From: Pyropia yezoensis
Lineage: Eukaryota > Rhodophyta > Bangiophyceae > Bangiales > Bangiaceae
Length of the DNA stretch: 64,000 nt
Direction of reading: 5' to 3'
Assembly: GCA_009829735.1 (NCBI GenBank)
Contig: CM020620.1
Location: 25,700,951 to 25,764,950, forward strand
How positions within the stretch are numbered: position 1 is the stretch's first letter; the number at the start of each line of letters is the position of its first letter. A program made the position numbers and the translations under genes. The notes beneath the pieces are model-generated. The model made no database searches. It had not been told where the DNA came from and saw only the letters and a program-made list of their open reading frames with translations. Positions 18,421-30,197 of the stretch are shown here, in pieces.

Positions 18421-21032
18421 TTACGCCCCCCCTCCATCCCCTCCCCCCCCACGCACCCGCCGAACGTCACGCAGCAGCCGCTCCACCACCCCCACCCCGA
18501 CCGTACCGTGTCGCCCGCGGAGGACAACCCGGCCGAGGCGACCGCCCACCTCGGCGGGCACCCGCCTCGCCGCCCGCACCACCACCACCGCCTGGTCACC
18601 GCCGCGAAGGGTGCGGGGGCGGCGGGGCTTGGCAGCCGCCGCCTGACGGGTGCGTGCTGCTGGGGGGGGCGCCGCTGCGCCCGCCGTGCCCGCCGCGCCG
18701 GGCGTGGCACCCCCGCCCAGCAGCTCCACAAACGACTCCATCACCGCCTCCACCCCCCAGCCACCCACGTAGGCCACCACCCGCTCGCCCGGCAGCATCG
18801 TGCCAATCCCGGCCGGCACCAGCAGCCGCACCCGCAGGCGCAGGCTCCCACGCAACACCGCAGACGGGTCGCACAGGACGGCGCCAGGGCCCAAGCCGGG
18901 CGCCACCGCCGCCGCCGCGTCGGTCCCGCCGCCGCCGCCGCCGCCGCCTGCCGCACCCCCACCGTCGCCGTCCCCACCTCCGCCGCCCCCGCTGCCGCCG
19001 TCACCTCCCCCCCCCTGCTCGGCAGCGGCCAGCTCCGTCACGGCCAACGACAGGGTGACGACACTGTGTATACCAGCAAAAGCCAGGGCGGGCTCCACCC
19101 CCCGAACCTTGACAACCGTCGGCGTCGGGCTGGCGGTGAGGGTGTCCCCCGCAGAAAGGGTGCCGCTAAGCAGGGACCCCGTCACTGTAATCGCACCTGG
19201 CGTGCGCGTGGCGTCTAGCAGCAGCAGCCGCGTTGGCGCCTTGTGCGGGGCGACCGCCGCAGAGAGGGGCGCCTTTGGCGGCCCGCCCCCGGCGGCCGCC
19301 CCGAGCAGCGCCTCAAGCGGTGGCAGCGCGTCGAGGGCGTTGATGAGGCTCCCCCCTTCATACCACGACGGCAGTGCTGCCCGGTCGGCCGACACCAGGT
19401 TCACACCCCTGGCGGCTCCAGCTGCGACGGGCACATACGTCATTTCGGTGGGTCGGTAGCCCACGCGCTTGGCCGCCATCCCAACGCTGGCCACCACCTC
19501 GGCCCAACGGCGCTGGTCCCAGCCAACCGCGTCCATCTTATTGACGGCCACCACCAGCCGCCGTACGCCCGCCGCCCGTGCCAGCAGCAGCTGCTCATCC
19601 ACTCCGCCCCCGCCTAGGCCCGCCTCTGCCGCCCCCGGCCCCGCGTCGACGACGACCACCGCTACCACCGCCGCGGCGGCGGCGGCAATGACGGCGGGCA
19701 CAAAGTCCGCGTGGCCAGGCGAGTCGATAAACACGTACGTCCGGTGGGTGGGCGGGTGCGGGGACGTGACCGACCGGGCGGCAAGGTCAATGGTGACGCC
19801 ACGGGTCTGCTCCACCGCATCCGTGTCCGTCTCCCAGGTGGCAGGTGGCGGCGCCCTGTGGGAGGGTGGGGGGGGGTGCACCGCCCGCAAGAGGGCGCCA
19901 ATGAGGGTGGACTTGCCCGCGTCCACGTGGCCGGTGAGGAGGACAGGTAGGGTAGTGTCGGTAGGCAGGGGCGCCGCCTCCACCACCGCCTGCGCCTTTT
20001 TCGGCCGCTGCGGGGTGCCGGCGGCGCCAGACCCCACGGCGGTGCCGGCGGCGCCGGCCTGGGACTTGCGCGGCCGGCCACCGGCGGGCGCCGCCGCCCC
20101 GGCAGGTCGGGAAGGTGCCCCCGCCGATAAGGGGGGAACCGGGGGGGGGACTGCCGGCGGGGGCGCTGGCCCGGCCGCCAATGGGGACATGAGAAACATG
20201 GTGGGCATTGGCGCGTCGTCGTTTCCGTCGCTGTCGCCGCCGCCGTCACCGTCACTGACGTCGTTCGCGTCCTTGTCGTCCAAGCCGGCGGCCCCCTCAT
20301 CCTCTGACCCGAGGAGCATGCGGGATAGCCCCCCGCCTGCAGCGGCAACAGCACCCTTCCCCCGTCCTCCGCTGCCACGCGCCGCCGCCGGGCGGGGCAG
20401 CGACAGCCGGGGACCGCCAGGGCGGGGCAGCACCAGGCCAGCACCCCCTCCCCCGGGAGCGGGGAGCGTCAGCCCCCCCCCCCTGGCGCCGCCTGGTGGT
20501 GGCAGCGTCAGCCGCCCGCCCTTGGCGCCGCCTGGTGGTGGTGGTGGTGGCGGGAGCGTCAACCCCCCCCCCCCCCGACCCCCCTCGGGGGTGGAAGCGT
20601 CAGGCCCGCCGCCGCCCCGCCCGCCGTCTCGCCCCCATCGTTGGCACCGGGCGCCGCCGCCGCGTCGGCGACACCCGCGTCACACAGTGCGGCAATGGCC
20701 GCCTCGACGCTGCCGCCCGCTGCGGCGAGCGCGGCGCGGATGGCAGCGTCAGCAAAGCCCGCGCCGTCCAGCGCTGCCGCCACCGCCGCCACCGAAGCCT
20801 CGTCGGCGGCGTGATCAGCAAGCGACTGGCCCGGGGCGGCCCCGCCCGCGGGGGTGTTGTAGGCGGGCATGGCCACTGCCGACGTGGCGGCCCGGGCGGC
20901 GCCCCACATGTACAGCGCCGCTGTGTCGGGGGAGGCGGAGAGGGCGAGGCCCCCCGGGGAGCCGCCAGCCTCATCGTCCCAGTCGTCATCGTCCGAGGTG
21001 GGGTGCCGACGGATGTGGCGGTGGCGCGACAT
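18421..21032 (-). CDS. HBS1: HBS1-like ribosome-rescue GTPase, frame broken at a G tract
   Basis: Translational GTPase of the eEF1A/eRF3/HBS1 family, which with Pelota releases stalled ribosomes in the cytosol. The start MSRHRHIRRH, followed by an acidic DDDDWDDE stretch, is the characteristic Hbs1 N-terminus. A UBA-like alanine-rich helical segment and several LTLPPPGGA-type repeats follow. GTPase motifs: G1 GHVDAGKST (about residue 366), G2 TRGVTIDLAA, G3 DSPGHADF, G4 NKMD (about residue 497). The C-terminal beta-barrels end with VVLRGRHGTVGVGVV, the usual family ending. The two halves are in different frames and meet at a 14-base homopolymer (20563-20576). Fifteen G residues on the coding strand would give one frame of about 870 residues, so a sequencing or slippage error is the simplest explanation. 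Low-complexity G/A insertions make it longer than typical HBS1. Confidence 0.85.
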
Positions 21033-22041
21033 GGCCAGCGGCAGCAAGGAACGAGTGGGGGGAAACGGACAAGAGAAGGAGGGGAGGGCGCTGCGGCGGC
21101 GTGCTCCGGGCACGACAGGGAGGCGGGGACTCGCGGCGACAATCGAAGGCGACCACACTTTGGCATTGCGAATCCAGCTCTGATACAGTCACGAACCCAC
21201 CGCTGGCCAATACATTTCATCGCGCTTTTTCAAGGAGCGCCACCCCAGCTGTGCACGGTCAAGGACCTGGTCCACTGCTCGGCTACCCGCCCCCCGCACG
21301 TTGGGTCTCGGCGACCTGCCTTACACTTTGGGGGCCGACAACCTCTCCCCCTACGGTGAAACTGTGCGCGGCAGCTCTGCTCGCGGCGGGCCGCACAGCG
21401 GGGGTTCCTGCCGCCGCGCAAAACTGCTGGGGCAGCTGGGGAGCATGGCGCTGGCGGACGGAAACAAATACGCCGCCTCTGTGCAGAAACAGGGGGAATG
21501 CGACAGCCGCGTAGGGCACCGGCGCACCGCGGCAAAAGTGGCTGCGGATCCGTCGTTGTTTGCGGCCAGCGGTAGCGGGGCTCGCCGTCGTCATGGGGAG
21601 GTGGCGGGGTGGCGGCGGCGGCTGTGGACGCTGTGGTCAGCGTCGCCTTTCTGGCTAAATAGGGGGGCACCATCGCGGGCCGTCCGCTGCAGCCCCCCCC
21701 TTTCCACCCTCACCGCCGCCCCGGCACGAAAGCGCACGCTGCGAAACCGCCCGCCAAGTCGGTGGGCGACACAGCGCCCCCCCCCCCCCCCCCCCCTCCC
21801 CCTGCCGCACCTCCCCACCCTACTTTCGTCGCGGCTCCGTCACCCGCCGTCCCCGACAACGACGTGGCCGTCCACACGCGCGCTCCCCACCCCCCCCACC
21901 CCCGAGGGCGGCCAGCTGCGGCGCCCGCACTCCGTGCGCGGGCAGGGAGGGAGGCTGGCCAAGTGGGAGCGGGAGAGCCCTAACGGGTGGTCGTCAGTTT
22001 CCGCCGCCACAACCGCCACCGCCGCCGCTGCCCCCGCCGCT

Positions 22042-22073
<32 letters not shown>

Positions 22074-24922
22074 CGCACTTGCCGCGGCCACCGTCGCGCG
22101 GGTCCACGGAAAAAAAATTGGGCGGCGCGCCGCGGGCGCCGACGACGGCTCCCCGCCACCAACGCCAGGGCGGCGGATGAGCGCTGGCGGCTTGTGGCGC
22201 AACGGGGCGCCAGCGGCGGCGGCATCCGCAACGCCCGGGTGGCCGGCGCGCCGCCCTCCCAGCCGACGGCAGTCACAACAGGGAAGGCCCCGCATGGGGA
22301 CAACCGTGAGCAGAGTCGGGTCGGTGGTGGATCAGGGCGGGGGGTGGGGGGAGGTGTGGGGGGGGGAAAGGGGAGCGGCGGCGGGGGGGAGCTGGCCACC
22401 ACCACCACCTTTCGATTGGGGGAGTGGGGAGCCAAGGGCGCCGGTGTCGGGCGGCGGCGAGCGCAGCCCCTCCCCTCGGCAGCGGCCCCGCGAAGTGGGA
22501 GATTCGGCTGGCATCCCCCTACTCCTCCTCGCGTGGAAGGGCACGCGACGCCTGGCGCTGCTTGGGACCCCCACGGCCAGCGTAGCGGCCACCACCGCCG
22601 CCAATCGCCCCGCCAACAAGCCAGGGTTGCTGCCACAGGTATTGAATGGGCACCAGCAGCGGCGACGGCGGGACACTGCAATGGCGACGGCCAGCGCCCA
22701 TTGACCGCGGCCGCGGCGGCCGCGCTCGCGGCATCGTCTGCTGGCGGGCCAACCACGGGACCGCCTTCGCCGCCGCCGCCGCCGCCGCTGCCGCCGCGCA
22801 GGTCCACTCCCCGTCGCACCGCCACCCGCCGCCACCGCTACCCACAGCCGCCCTCCCCCTCGAGGGTGCGGCGGAGCGGGTCGACCCGAGAGGGGGACGG
22901 TCGACGGCACTGCCCCCCACCGGCACCGACAGGGACAACGCCGCGGTATCCACTGGCGCCGACGCGCACACACGCCCATGGGGAGGTTTGGCCGTCGGCG
23001 GCTGCGGTGGCGGCGGCGGCGGCTGCGGATGCAGCGCTCGTGGTCGTGGAGAGGATTGCAGCGCCGTCGCCCACGACGGCAGTAGCGGCTGCGCCATAGA
23101 CCATTGAGGGCAACGGCGGGGGACAGGCGCGCCAGACTTGTTGCGGGTAGCTTCCACCCCCGTTTCTGTCAGCGGGCGGGGGCAGCTCAGTGGGGGGAGG
23201 GCGGCGGGGGGCGCAGGCTTTGGCTTCGGGCCGCCTCTCCACTGCCATCCCCCCTCCCCCACAAGCCCGCTCGTGCTGGTGCGCCCCGCCCGCTGGTTTT
23301 CTCAGCCAGAGCCCCACGGTTCCAACGCCGTGTGACGGCTGCCGGTGCGCGTGTCACCTCTCCCCCTGCCCGGCCCGCACTGGCTGCCGAGGATAGTAGT
23401 CAACCACCGCAGGGGAAAGGGGCGGCACGCGGGGGACCAACAGCGCGCCTTGCATCGTCGGTTAACACACACTCAAAGCCTGCTCCTGTTCAGTTCCCCT
23501 CGCGAGCCCCAGGGCAGTGGCGCAGACAACCTTTGGGGCGTGCGCGTGCGGCTGCCAGTCTGTCGAGCCGTTGCCCGGGGCGGCTCCACCGCCACACCGC
23601 AGTGGCTTCCGTGGATGTTGGTGCCACCACCGCGTGACTGACAAAACCTTACCTACGGTTTGTATAGCGGCCTGAATGGCAATCGTTCTACACCCTAAGA
23701 GAGAGACACTGGGGGCATCGCTTGCGGACAGGGCACGTCGCCTGCGGCATGTGTCGACACAGTTGTTCGGGAACGGTGGAGGTGCGGGTGGTCAAGCAGG
23801 GCGTGTGCCACGCAGTTGGTGCACGCGCCGCGCGCAGCGCACGCACACGCACCGCACGACGAGGGAAAGTTTCCGGCGTCTGCCATGCAGCCTGTCGTTG
23901 CCCTCGGGCCGACCATCCTTCCGCAGTCAGGTCATCCCCGCAGTCTGGGCGGGTGTTGTGCCCCCGAAAACAGAACTTGGCAGCCTGCCGGCGGTGGGCG
24001 CACCAAAACCGTCACGGGATGCGGATGCGCGCGCGGGCCGCCGGGGGACCGCTGGTCCGCCCGGGCGCCTGGCGCGCTCGTAAGCCTCTCCTCTTCTGAA
24101 CCGAAGTCCACGTGCCCACCGACGCACCGCCGCCATACGTACTGTACTCCCGACGACGCCTCTCAAGCTCTTTCACTCTCAGACAGCGACACGTGGCGTG
24201 TTCGCCCCCTTTCTTTTTTTCCTTCTCTATTTTTTCATTGCCTTGTCCGTTTTTGCGTGTTCAGCTCGCGCGCGTCGCCCCGCCCGCCCTTCCGCCCCAC
24301 CACCACCAGTCAGTCGCGGGGGTGAGCCGGAAAATTCGCGTCGACGAGCCCGCCCATCGTGCAGCTGTCGACCGTCTCCGGCCCCCGTCTTTTCCCCCCG
24401 CCGCCGCCGCCTACCCCGCCGCGCGCTCTGCTGTGCGGGCCGCGATGGGCGGCGCGGCGGGCGGGCCTGGCCCGCCGCGCCCTCCTACTGATCGACGGCT
24501 GCGACGCACCCCCCCGTCCCCCCCCCCCCCCCCCCCCCCCCCCCCGGGGCTCCTCCGCCTCTGCCCAGCGGCCGGGCAGGGGGCGGCCATCTGCGGCGGC
24601 GTGGGCGGGCGCTGCTGCCGCCACCGCAGGCGAGCCCCCCCCGCCACTCGCCCTCTCGGGCGCTGGCACCGGCGAGTGCGCCATGCCGCGGCAGCCGCCG
24701 GCGGTCGCACATGGCGCAGCCAATCGTGGGGGCGGGGACGCCGGGTCGGGGTGCTGCCGCGCGCGCCCTGCCGGGCGGCGTCAGTGGTGGCGCGCTTTTT
24801 GAAGTGACCGCCGCCCCTGGTGGGGGAGGCGACGCCACTGGGAGTGGTGGGGGCGGGGGCGGGGACGGTGACGGCGGCGGCGGCGGCGGTAGCGGCGGCG
24901 GCGGCCGCGGTGGCGGCGGCGG

Positions 24923-24960
<38 letters not shown>

Positions 24961-25233
24961 CGGCGGGTGCACAGCCCACCCCACGGGGGGGGAACGCCCA
25001 CATCACCGACTGCCACGGCGGCGGCGGCGGCAGCGGCGGCAGCGGCGGTGGCGACAGCAGCAGCGAGGGCGGCGGCGGCAGCGGCGGGCCCCGCTGCGGC
25101 CGGCGCCGCGGCGTCGCCGGTTCGGCCACCGGCGCGGCGGCCGCGGCCGGCGCCCCCCGCGGGCTCGGCGGGCTCAGCGGCCGCGGGCGCCCCGCCCCGC
25201 CGCCGCCGCCGCGTCGGCGTGCGGGCCGCCCCG
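21033..25233. other. Long GC-rich intergenic region, no gene supported
   Basis: Contains GCC-triplet runs (about 22000-22080), C runs near 21777-21797, a C tract at 24509-24545 and a G tract of about 30 at 24929-24958. Long ORFs occur in most frames but give only low-complexity peptides. It probably holds the promoters and 5' leaders of the divergent HBS1 and bHLH genes. Confidence 0.4.
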
Positions 25234-26946
25234 ATGCACGCACCCGCCGGGGACGCGGCGGGGATGCCCGGCAGTGGCGCCGTGGGCGGCGGCGATGGGG
25301 ATACGCCCATGGCCGACGCGGCGGCCGCGCTCCCCGCCGCGGCCGGGGGGGATGGGGGGGCGGCCGCGTCTGCCGTGGCCGATGCCGCCTCGTCGGCCGC
25401 ACGCCAGGCGGCAGCCGCGGTGCTGTCGGCACCGGGCGCCGCGGCGGGGGTGGGGCTGCTGCCCGTGGTGGGGACGGCGGCTGTGCCCGCCTTTTCTCCA
25501 GCCGCTGGGACCGCCGCGCCGGTTGCCGCCGCCGCCGCCGCGGCCGCCGCCAACAGCAGTGGCGCTGGCTGTGGGAGCAGCGGTGGGGGTGGCTCCTCGT
25601 CGGTTGCCGCGACCACCCCCCCCGTGCAGGGCCTGACCGCCGCGGACCGGAAGCGGGACTTGGAGCGGCGGCGGCGGGAGCTCATCTCTGAGCGGCTGCT
25701 GCAGCTGGAGGCGCAGGTGGGCCTGCGGCCGGCGCCGACGGACAAAAACTCAAAACGGATTGACAAGGAGGCGGTGCTCAAGGCGGCACTCGACCTCCTC
25801 CAGGCCCACTCGTCGCGGCTCGCCGCCGCCAACGAGGCGGCCAGCCGGGCGGCGCGGGAGGCATCGGAGCTGCGGGCGGAAAAGCTAGAGCTCCGGTCGG
25901 ATAAGACGTACCTGCGGTCCCAGCTGGACGCGGCACGGGAGGAGAACGCGCGGCTTCGGGAGGACAACATGACGCTGTGGAAGGCGTGCCGGCGGTTGCG
26001 GGGGGGAGTGGGGGTAGGCGTCGGGGGGGGAGGGGCGGCTGGCGGCGTGCGCCCGCCATTAGGGGGCGCCCCAGACGGTGGGCCGCGGCTGGCGTCGTTG
26101 GCCGCCGCCCCGGGAGGCGGTCCACCGCCATCGATGCCGGCGCCAAGCATGGCCACAGGCGGCGCCGCCTCCCCACGGCCACCGTCGCTGGCAGACCTGG
26201 GCCTCCCACCCTGGCCGGGGAGCAGCGGCGCATCCCGGCCGCGGCCGGGCTCCCCCAGCGGCGGCCACCGGCCGTACAGCGCGGCGGCAGCGGCTGCCGC
26301 CGCGGCCATGGGGGCGCCGGGGGTGGGGCCGCTGCCCCTCCCCCCTTCTGGCCTACCCCCCAACGCCGCGGCGGTTGGCCCGCCGCCGCTCTCCCCGCGG
26401 GCCCTGGCGGCGGGGCACCCGCAAAGCCTCTTCCTCCGCCACCCGTACGCCTCCCCACGGCTGCCGATGGTGTTTGGGGCGCCCGGCCCACCCGCGGGGT
26501 CTCCGTCCATACGGGCAGCGGCGGTGGCGGCGGCGGCGGCTGCTGGGGGGGGGGGAGGTGGTGCCACCGCCCCTGGCGGGGCTGGCCTGGCCCCGCCGAC
26601 GACGACGCCCGACGCGGCGCTTGCCGGGCTGTTGATGTCACGCGGTGTGGCGGGCGCCGACGGTGGGAGCGGTGGTGGTGGTGGTGGTGGTGCCGGTGGC
26701 AGTGGTGGTGGGGGGGCTGGTGGCGGTGCCAGTGCCGGTGGCGCCAGTGGTACCACCGCCCCTGCCGCCGACCGTCCTGGCGGTGGGGTAGACGACGGCC
26801 CACCCGACTACACCCAGTACTTTCGGTACGACACGGATGAGAGTGACGTGGTCGGGGGCGGGGCCGCGCCCCGCGACGGCTCGTCGGGGTATCCGGGTGG
26901 GGAGCCAGAGGATGATATGCTGCGGGACATAGCGTACTGCCCTTGA
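25234..26946 (+). CDS. bHLH-leucine zipper transcription factor (ILR3/bHLH105-like)
   Basis: Predicted DNA-binding transcription factor, about 570 residues. The frame is open from 24820 but only via GTG; the first ATG is 25234, so the N-terminus is uncertain and an upstream exon is possible. Residues about 135-190 form the bHLH: the basic region DRKRDLERRRRELISER, then a loop containing KNSKRIDKEAVLKAALDLL. A leucine-zipper-like helix follows directly (ASELRAEKLELRSDKTYLRSQL and ENARLREDN). The combination of bHLH, the DK-AVL helix and the EK-EL-DK heptads resembles plant group IVc factors such as ILR3/bHLH105, which regulate iron homeostasis. The specific role here is inferred only from that resemblance. 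The remainder is G/A/P-rich, and the C-terminus is acidic with DYTQYFRYDTDESD. Confidence 0.8.
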   Translation: MHAPAGDAAGMPGSGAVGGGDGDTPMADAAAALPAAAGGDGGAAASAVADAASSAARQAAAAVLSAPGAAAGVGLLPVVGTAAVPAFSPAAGTAAPVAAAAAAAAANSSGAGCGSSGGGGSSSVAATTPPVQGLTAADRKRDLERRRRELISERLLQLEAQVGLRPAPTDKNSKRIDKEAVLKAALDLLQAHSSRLAAANEAASRAAREASELRAEKLELRSDKTYLRSQLDAAREENARLREDNMTLWKACRRLRGGVGVGVGGGGAAGGVRPPLGGAPDGGPRLASLAAAPGGGPPPSMPAPSMATGGAASPRPPSLADLGLPPWPGSSGASRPRPGSPSGGHRPYSAAAAAAAAAMGAPGVGPLPLPPSGLPPNAAAVGPPPLSPRALAAGHPQSLFLRHPYASPRLPMVFGAPGPPAGSPSIRAAAVAAAAAAGGGGGGATAPGGAGLAPPTTTPDAALAGLLMSRGVAGADGGSGGGGGGGAGGSGGGGAGGGASAGGASGTTAPAADRPGGGVDDGPPDYTQYFRYDTDESDVVGGGAAPRDGSSGYPGGEPEDDMLRDIAYCP

Positions 26947-27726
26947 GAGGTCGGGTGGCAATTCAAAGGCGCGCGTGCGGTAGGTGCCGAACGACGGTGC
27001 GACGGGCGAAGGGGGGATGGTGCGGGGGTTGGGGTTGGGGTTGGAGCTGCGCAGCGTTGCGCCCTTGAATGTGGCAGAGGAGGTGTTGTGCTGGCGGGCG
27101 CTGGCGTGCATGTCCTTTTTTGGAAGGGAGGCGCGCGGTCTCTCGAAAAGAGAAAGAACCAATTGTTCAACCTGGAAGGCGTCAGTTGTCCTTGAAGCGC
27201 AAAGCTGTCGTTGGCGAGACGCCAAACAGAGGTCGGCGCTCGTGCCGCGGGTTTGGCACTCAATGACCGTGAGGGAAGCACTCGTCCGCTCGTGCAGCTT
27301 TCCTGGTTCTGGTCTGCTGCATCGGTCCACGTGCGGCGTTTCTTCGTGGAGCTGGGTTACCACCGTCACCGCGTCGTCGTCATACGAAGTGGGAGCACCA
27401 GTAGCAGCAGCAAATTTCGGGGGCGGATGGGGCTATGGGCAGCGTCCGCACAGTTGAGGTTGGAGAGTGTGACAGCCAACAGTGTGAACAGGAGTTGTTG
27501 GTACGGATAGGATGGTGGCAGGGGGAACCGGGTGGGGAAAGGCAGCAGTGGGCAGGTAAGCCTCGTGAGTCATCACAACGTATCATGTTACTGTTTCACA
27601 GGTGAGGCCCCCCCGGCCAACTACCATGTTCTGTAAGCTCAGGCGGCGGCGACACGCAGCGGGCCTAGCGGCAACGGTCTCGAGCCTCGAAAAAAAAGGG
27701 GGAGAACTGTCCAAAAATAACCTGGA
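26947..27726. other. Intergenic between bHLH and transporter genes
   Basis: Holds the convergent 3' ends of two genes. Short ORFs on both strands have no recognisable content. Confidence 0.4.
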
Positions 27727-29512
27727 TCAGCGCGTGGGTGTTGCGCCTCCGACCATCCCTGTGGCGCCATCGACCGGCTCGGCGCGGTTTAACCCCACCT
27801 CTGTCGCGGCGGCCAACAACGCGTCGCTGCTGGTGTCCCCGCGGACGAGCTTGTGGTCCACCACCTCTGACACGGCCGCCGGCGCCCGCGACGGCGCCGT
27901 CTCCTCCAGCGTGCCCATCGTGGCCCACTTTTTGGGCAGCAGCCCGTACCACATGCAGCCGCCAATCGCGATGAGGCAGCCCAGGGCGTTGAAGACCGTA
28001 AACGGGTTGCGGAAGATGGCCACCGACAAGGCAATGACGGCGACGGTCTTGAGGTTGCCCGCGACGGTCACCGTCACAGAGCTGGTGGCCTTGAGCACGA
28101 TAAAGAGCATGACGTTCAGGGCAAACGAGATGACACCGGAAATGAAAATGTACCCATAATCCAAGGGCACCCGCGCGGGGTCCGCCATCCATGCGGTCAG
28201 GCGGCCGCCCTCGACAATAGCGGCCACAGGGAGTAGCATGAGCGCAGCCGGCGGCGCCATGTACAACAGCAGGTTGATGCTGTCCAACTTGATGGAGCCC
28301 CCCAGCACTGACGCGGAGAGTACAAACTTGAGGCCCGTGAGGAAGCAAGACGTGAGCGCCGCAATGAAGCCGCCCGCGTGGAAGGACAGCTCAGAGATGG
28401 TGGCAATAGCAACTCCGCCAGTGACCGGAATCAGCGTCAGCAGCGCCTGGGGCGTGAGCCGCGAGCGAAACACCATGTACTGCAGAAAAGCCGTGGCAAC
28501 GGGCGTGAGGGACTTGACCGTCTGTGGGTGCCATAAAACGGGCACGAGGGAGTGAGCCCAAGGGATGCGTGGCAAAGCAGCAAGAATGGTGGCGTTAGTA
28601 ACTGCAGGAGAGGGGGTCTGGCGTAAGCTCTGCTGGTGGTGACCTCGAAAATGCCACAGAACCCATCCCAGGCGCCAGAGTACGCGACGAGGACGAGGGT
28701 GGGACTCGCAAAAAGAGGAACACAAGCTTGCAAACAAGGACTTCCACACGTTCCCGCCGCCCCCCGACACACGTACCTGCATGAAACTGACGGGCAAGAA
28801 CCGCAGCGACACATTGCCAAGCACAATGTTGGCACAAAAGACGGCCGCAATGGGCAGCACCTTGCGGAAGTAGTCGGGCCGCGAGACGGGCACCTTGTCC
28901 ACCGCGTGGAACACCTCAATGGTCAGCGCCGCCAGCACCGATTGCGTACACATGTGCACCAGCGTCAGCGAGAGGGGGAGCGTAAAGCCGCGTTGAAAAA
29001 TGAACTTGTTGCCCAAAATGGTGGCGCCTGACCGGTGCGTCCATGAGCAAACCATCCCGTACCGAGGTATAGGCACAAAAACAAAAAATACACAAGAGCG
29101 CAGCGCATACATACGAGGTAAGCCAATGGCCCTTCGAGCCCCTGAGGATGGCCCTGCTAGGAAAAGCTTCAGACGAAGGAATGCCCATCCCCCCCACCCC
29201 ACCCAAGAGCGAAGGACATGCCTCTCTCCCCTCATGCCTCTCCCCCCTACCCCACCCGACAGCATGCGCAGAGAGACCACCCAGCTGCGTACTTGGTCGG
29301 CGTGTCCACAGGCACATCATAGCCTCCCACCCGTCACTAAACCCAACTCGCCCTGAAGTGGCAGCGCGCCAAACGTCCACTTCCACTGAAACCCCCCACC
29401 CCCTCAACAGAAAGAAGGATGTCTTGGCCGTCCACGTACCATTGGCAATGAACCAGAGTGCAATGTACACAGCGGTCAGGACCTTGTCCTTGGCGCTCAC
29501 GGGCGGGGACAT
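27727..29512 (-). CDS. Nucleotide-sugar/triose-phosphate-type transporter (KVAG-like), three exons
   Basis: Drug/metabolite-transporter-superfamily protein that likely exchanges nucleotide sugars across the Golgi membrane. My splice model has exon 1 29512-29440 (MSPPVSAKDK...), exon 2 29027-28777 and exon 3 28521-27727, giving 372 residues. Donors are G|GTACGTGG and CAG|GTACGTG; acceptors are GGTCAG|GC and CCCACAG|AC. Phases agree, and joining restores VSFMQTVKSLTP, a hallmark of the KT/KV-A/G nucleotide-sugar transporter group (plant UDP-galactose transporter relatives). Also conserved are ISELSFHAGGFIAAL and SINLLLYMAPPAALM. About ten hydrophobic segments are visible. The C-terminal 60 residues are a hydrophilic tail. 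Substrate cannot be assigned from sequence alone. Confidence 0.9.
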
Positions 29513-30197
29513 GGTGGGGTCCCCTGGCCCTGCCCGTCCTGCACGCCGGACGTCGGACAATCGGCACGAGGGGCGGTCGCAGTGGTAGCGCCAGCGTTGG
29601 CGGTGGTGGAAGCCGTGATAGCGGTGGCAGCGGCTGCTGCAGCGGGCACAGCCGGCGCACCAGTGAGCGAGGGAGGACGAGCCACCAGCCGCTCCCGGTG
29701 AACCACCGCGGTGAGCCGCGCCAGTGGGCGAGCGGCTCCGGCAGCGGCCCACGCCGCTACCGCCACCCGCCACCCGGCTGGGGAGCAACGGCCACGCTTG
29801 ACACTGCAGAAGAAGGGCGAGGGGACGAGTCACCGCGGTGCGCGGGCGGGGCTGGGGCAGTGCGACCGACAGCCGAGGAGCCGGCTCTGTGGTGGCGGGC
29901 GCCACGAGTGGCAAGGTGGCCCTGCAGAGACACTCTCGAGAGTGTGTCAATAAGTACATGTGATGCAAGTAGCAGAGCCGTTGGTCAGGATCTGCTAATT
30001 GGAAAGCTCACGATCAACTATCGGTTAAACCCCTCCGGGAAACATCCGACTCATCCTGGGAAAGGTCCCCGGGAAAAGCCGGCGTCTAACCTACTAGTGA
30101 ACGGCCGACAATTACCCATAATTGGCTCGTCGGCGAAAAAGGGGGCGGCTGACGCACCCCGTGGTAGGTGAGGGTCACGGGCAAGATGTGCGCTGTC
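29513..30197. other. Intergenic region between transporter and Fanzor-like gene
   Basis: 29513-29925 is GC-rich upstream DNA of the transporter gene. 29930-29945 is a perfect 16-bp palindrome (ACACTCTC/GAGAGTGT). 29946-30190 is markedly less GC-rich and may hold a structured RNA (see the separate entry). Confidence 0.5.
29960..30197 (-). ncRNA. Candidate structured RNA directly 3' of the Fanzor-like gene
   Basis: On the minus strand this segment has an 8-bp closing stem (30091-30084 with 30030-30023) that needs a G-U pair on that strand but an A-C mismatch on the other, favouring a minus-strand transcript. The enclosed 53 bases carry three copies of TTTCCCRGG. Fanzor guide RNAs are encoded beside the nuclease gene, overlapping its 3' end. 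Assigning that role here is inference from position and composition; no guide boundary can be read. Confidence 0.25.

Noticed and set aside
19469-21514. 681-codon plus-strand ORF opposite HBS1
   Set aside because: Low-complexity P/R/A-rich translation, antisense to a gene with clear GTPase motifs. GC-rich codon bias opens such frames.
24411-26756. 781-codon minus-strand ORF opposite the bHLH gene
   Set aside because: Polyproline/alanine product. The plus strand carries the bHLH motif.
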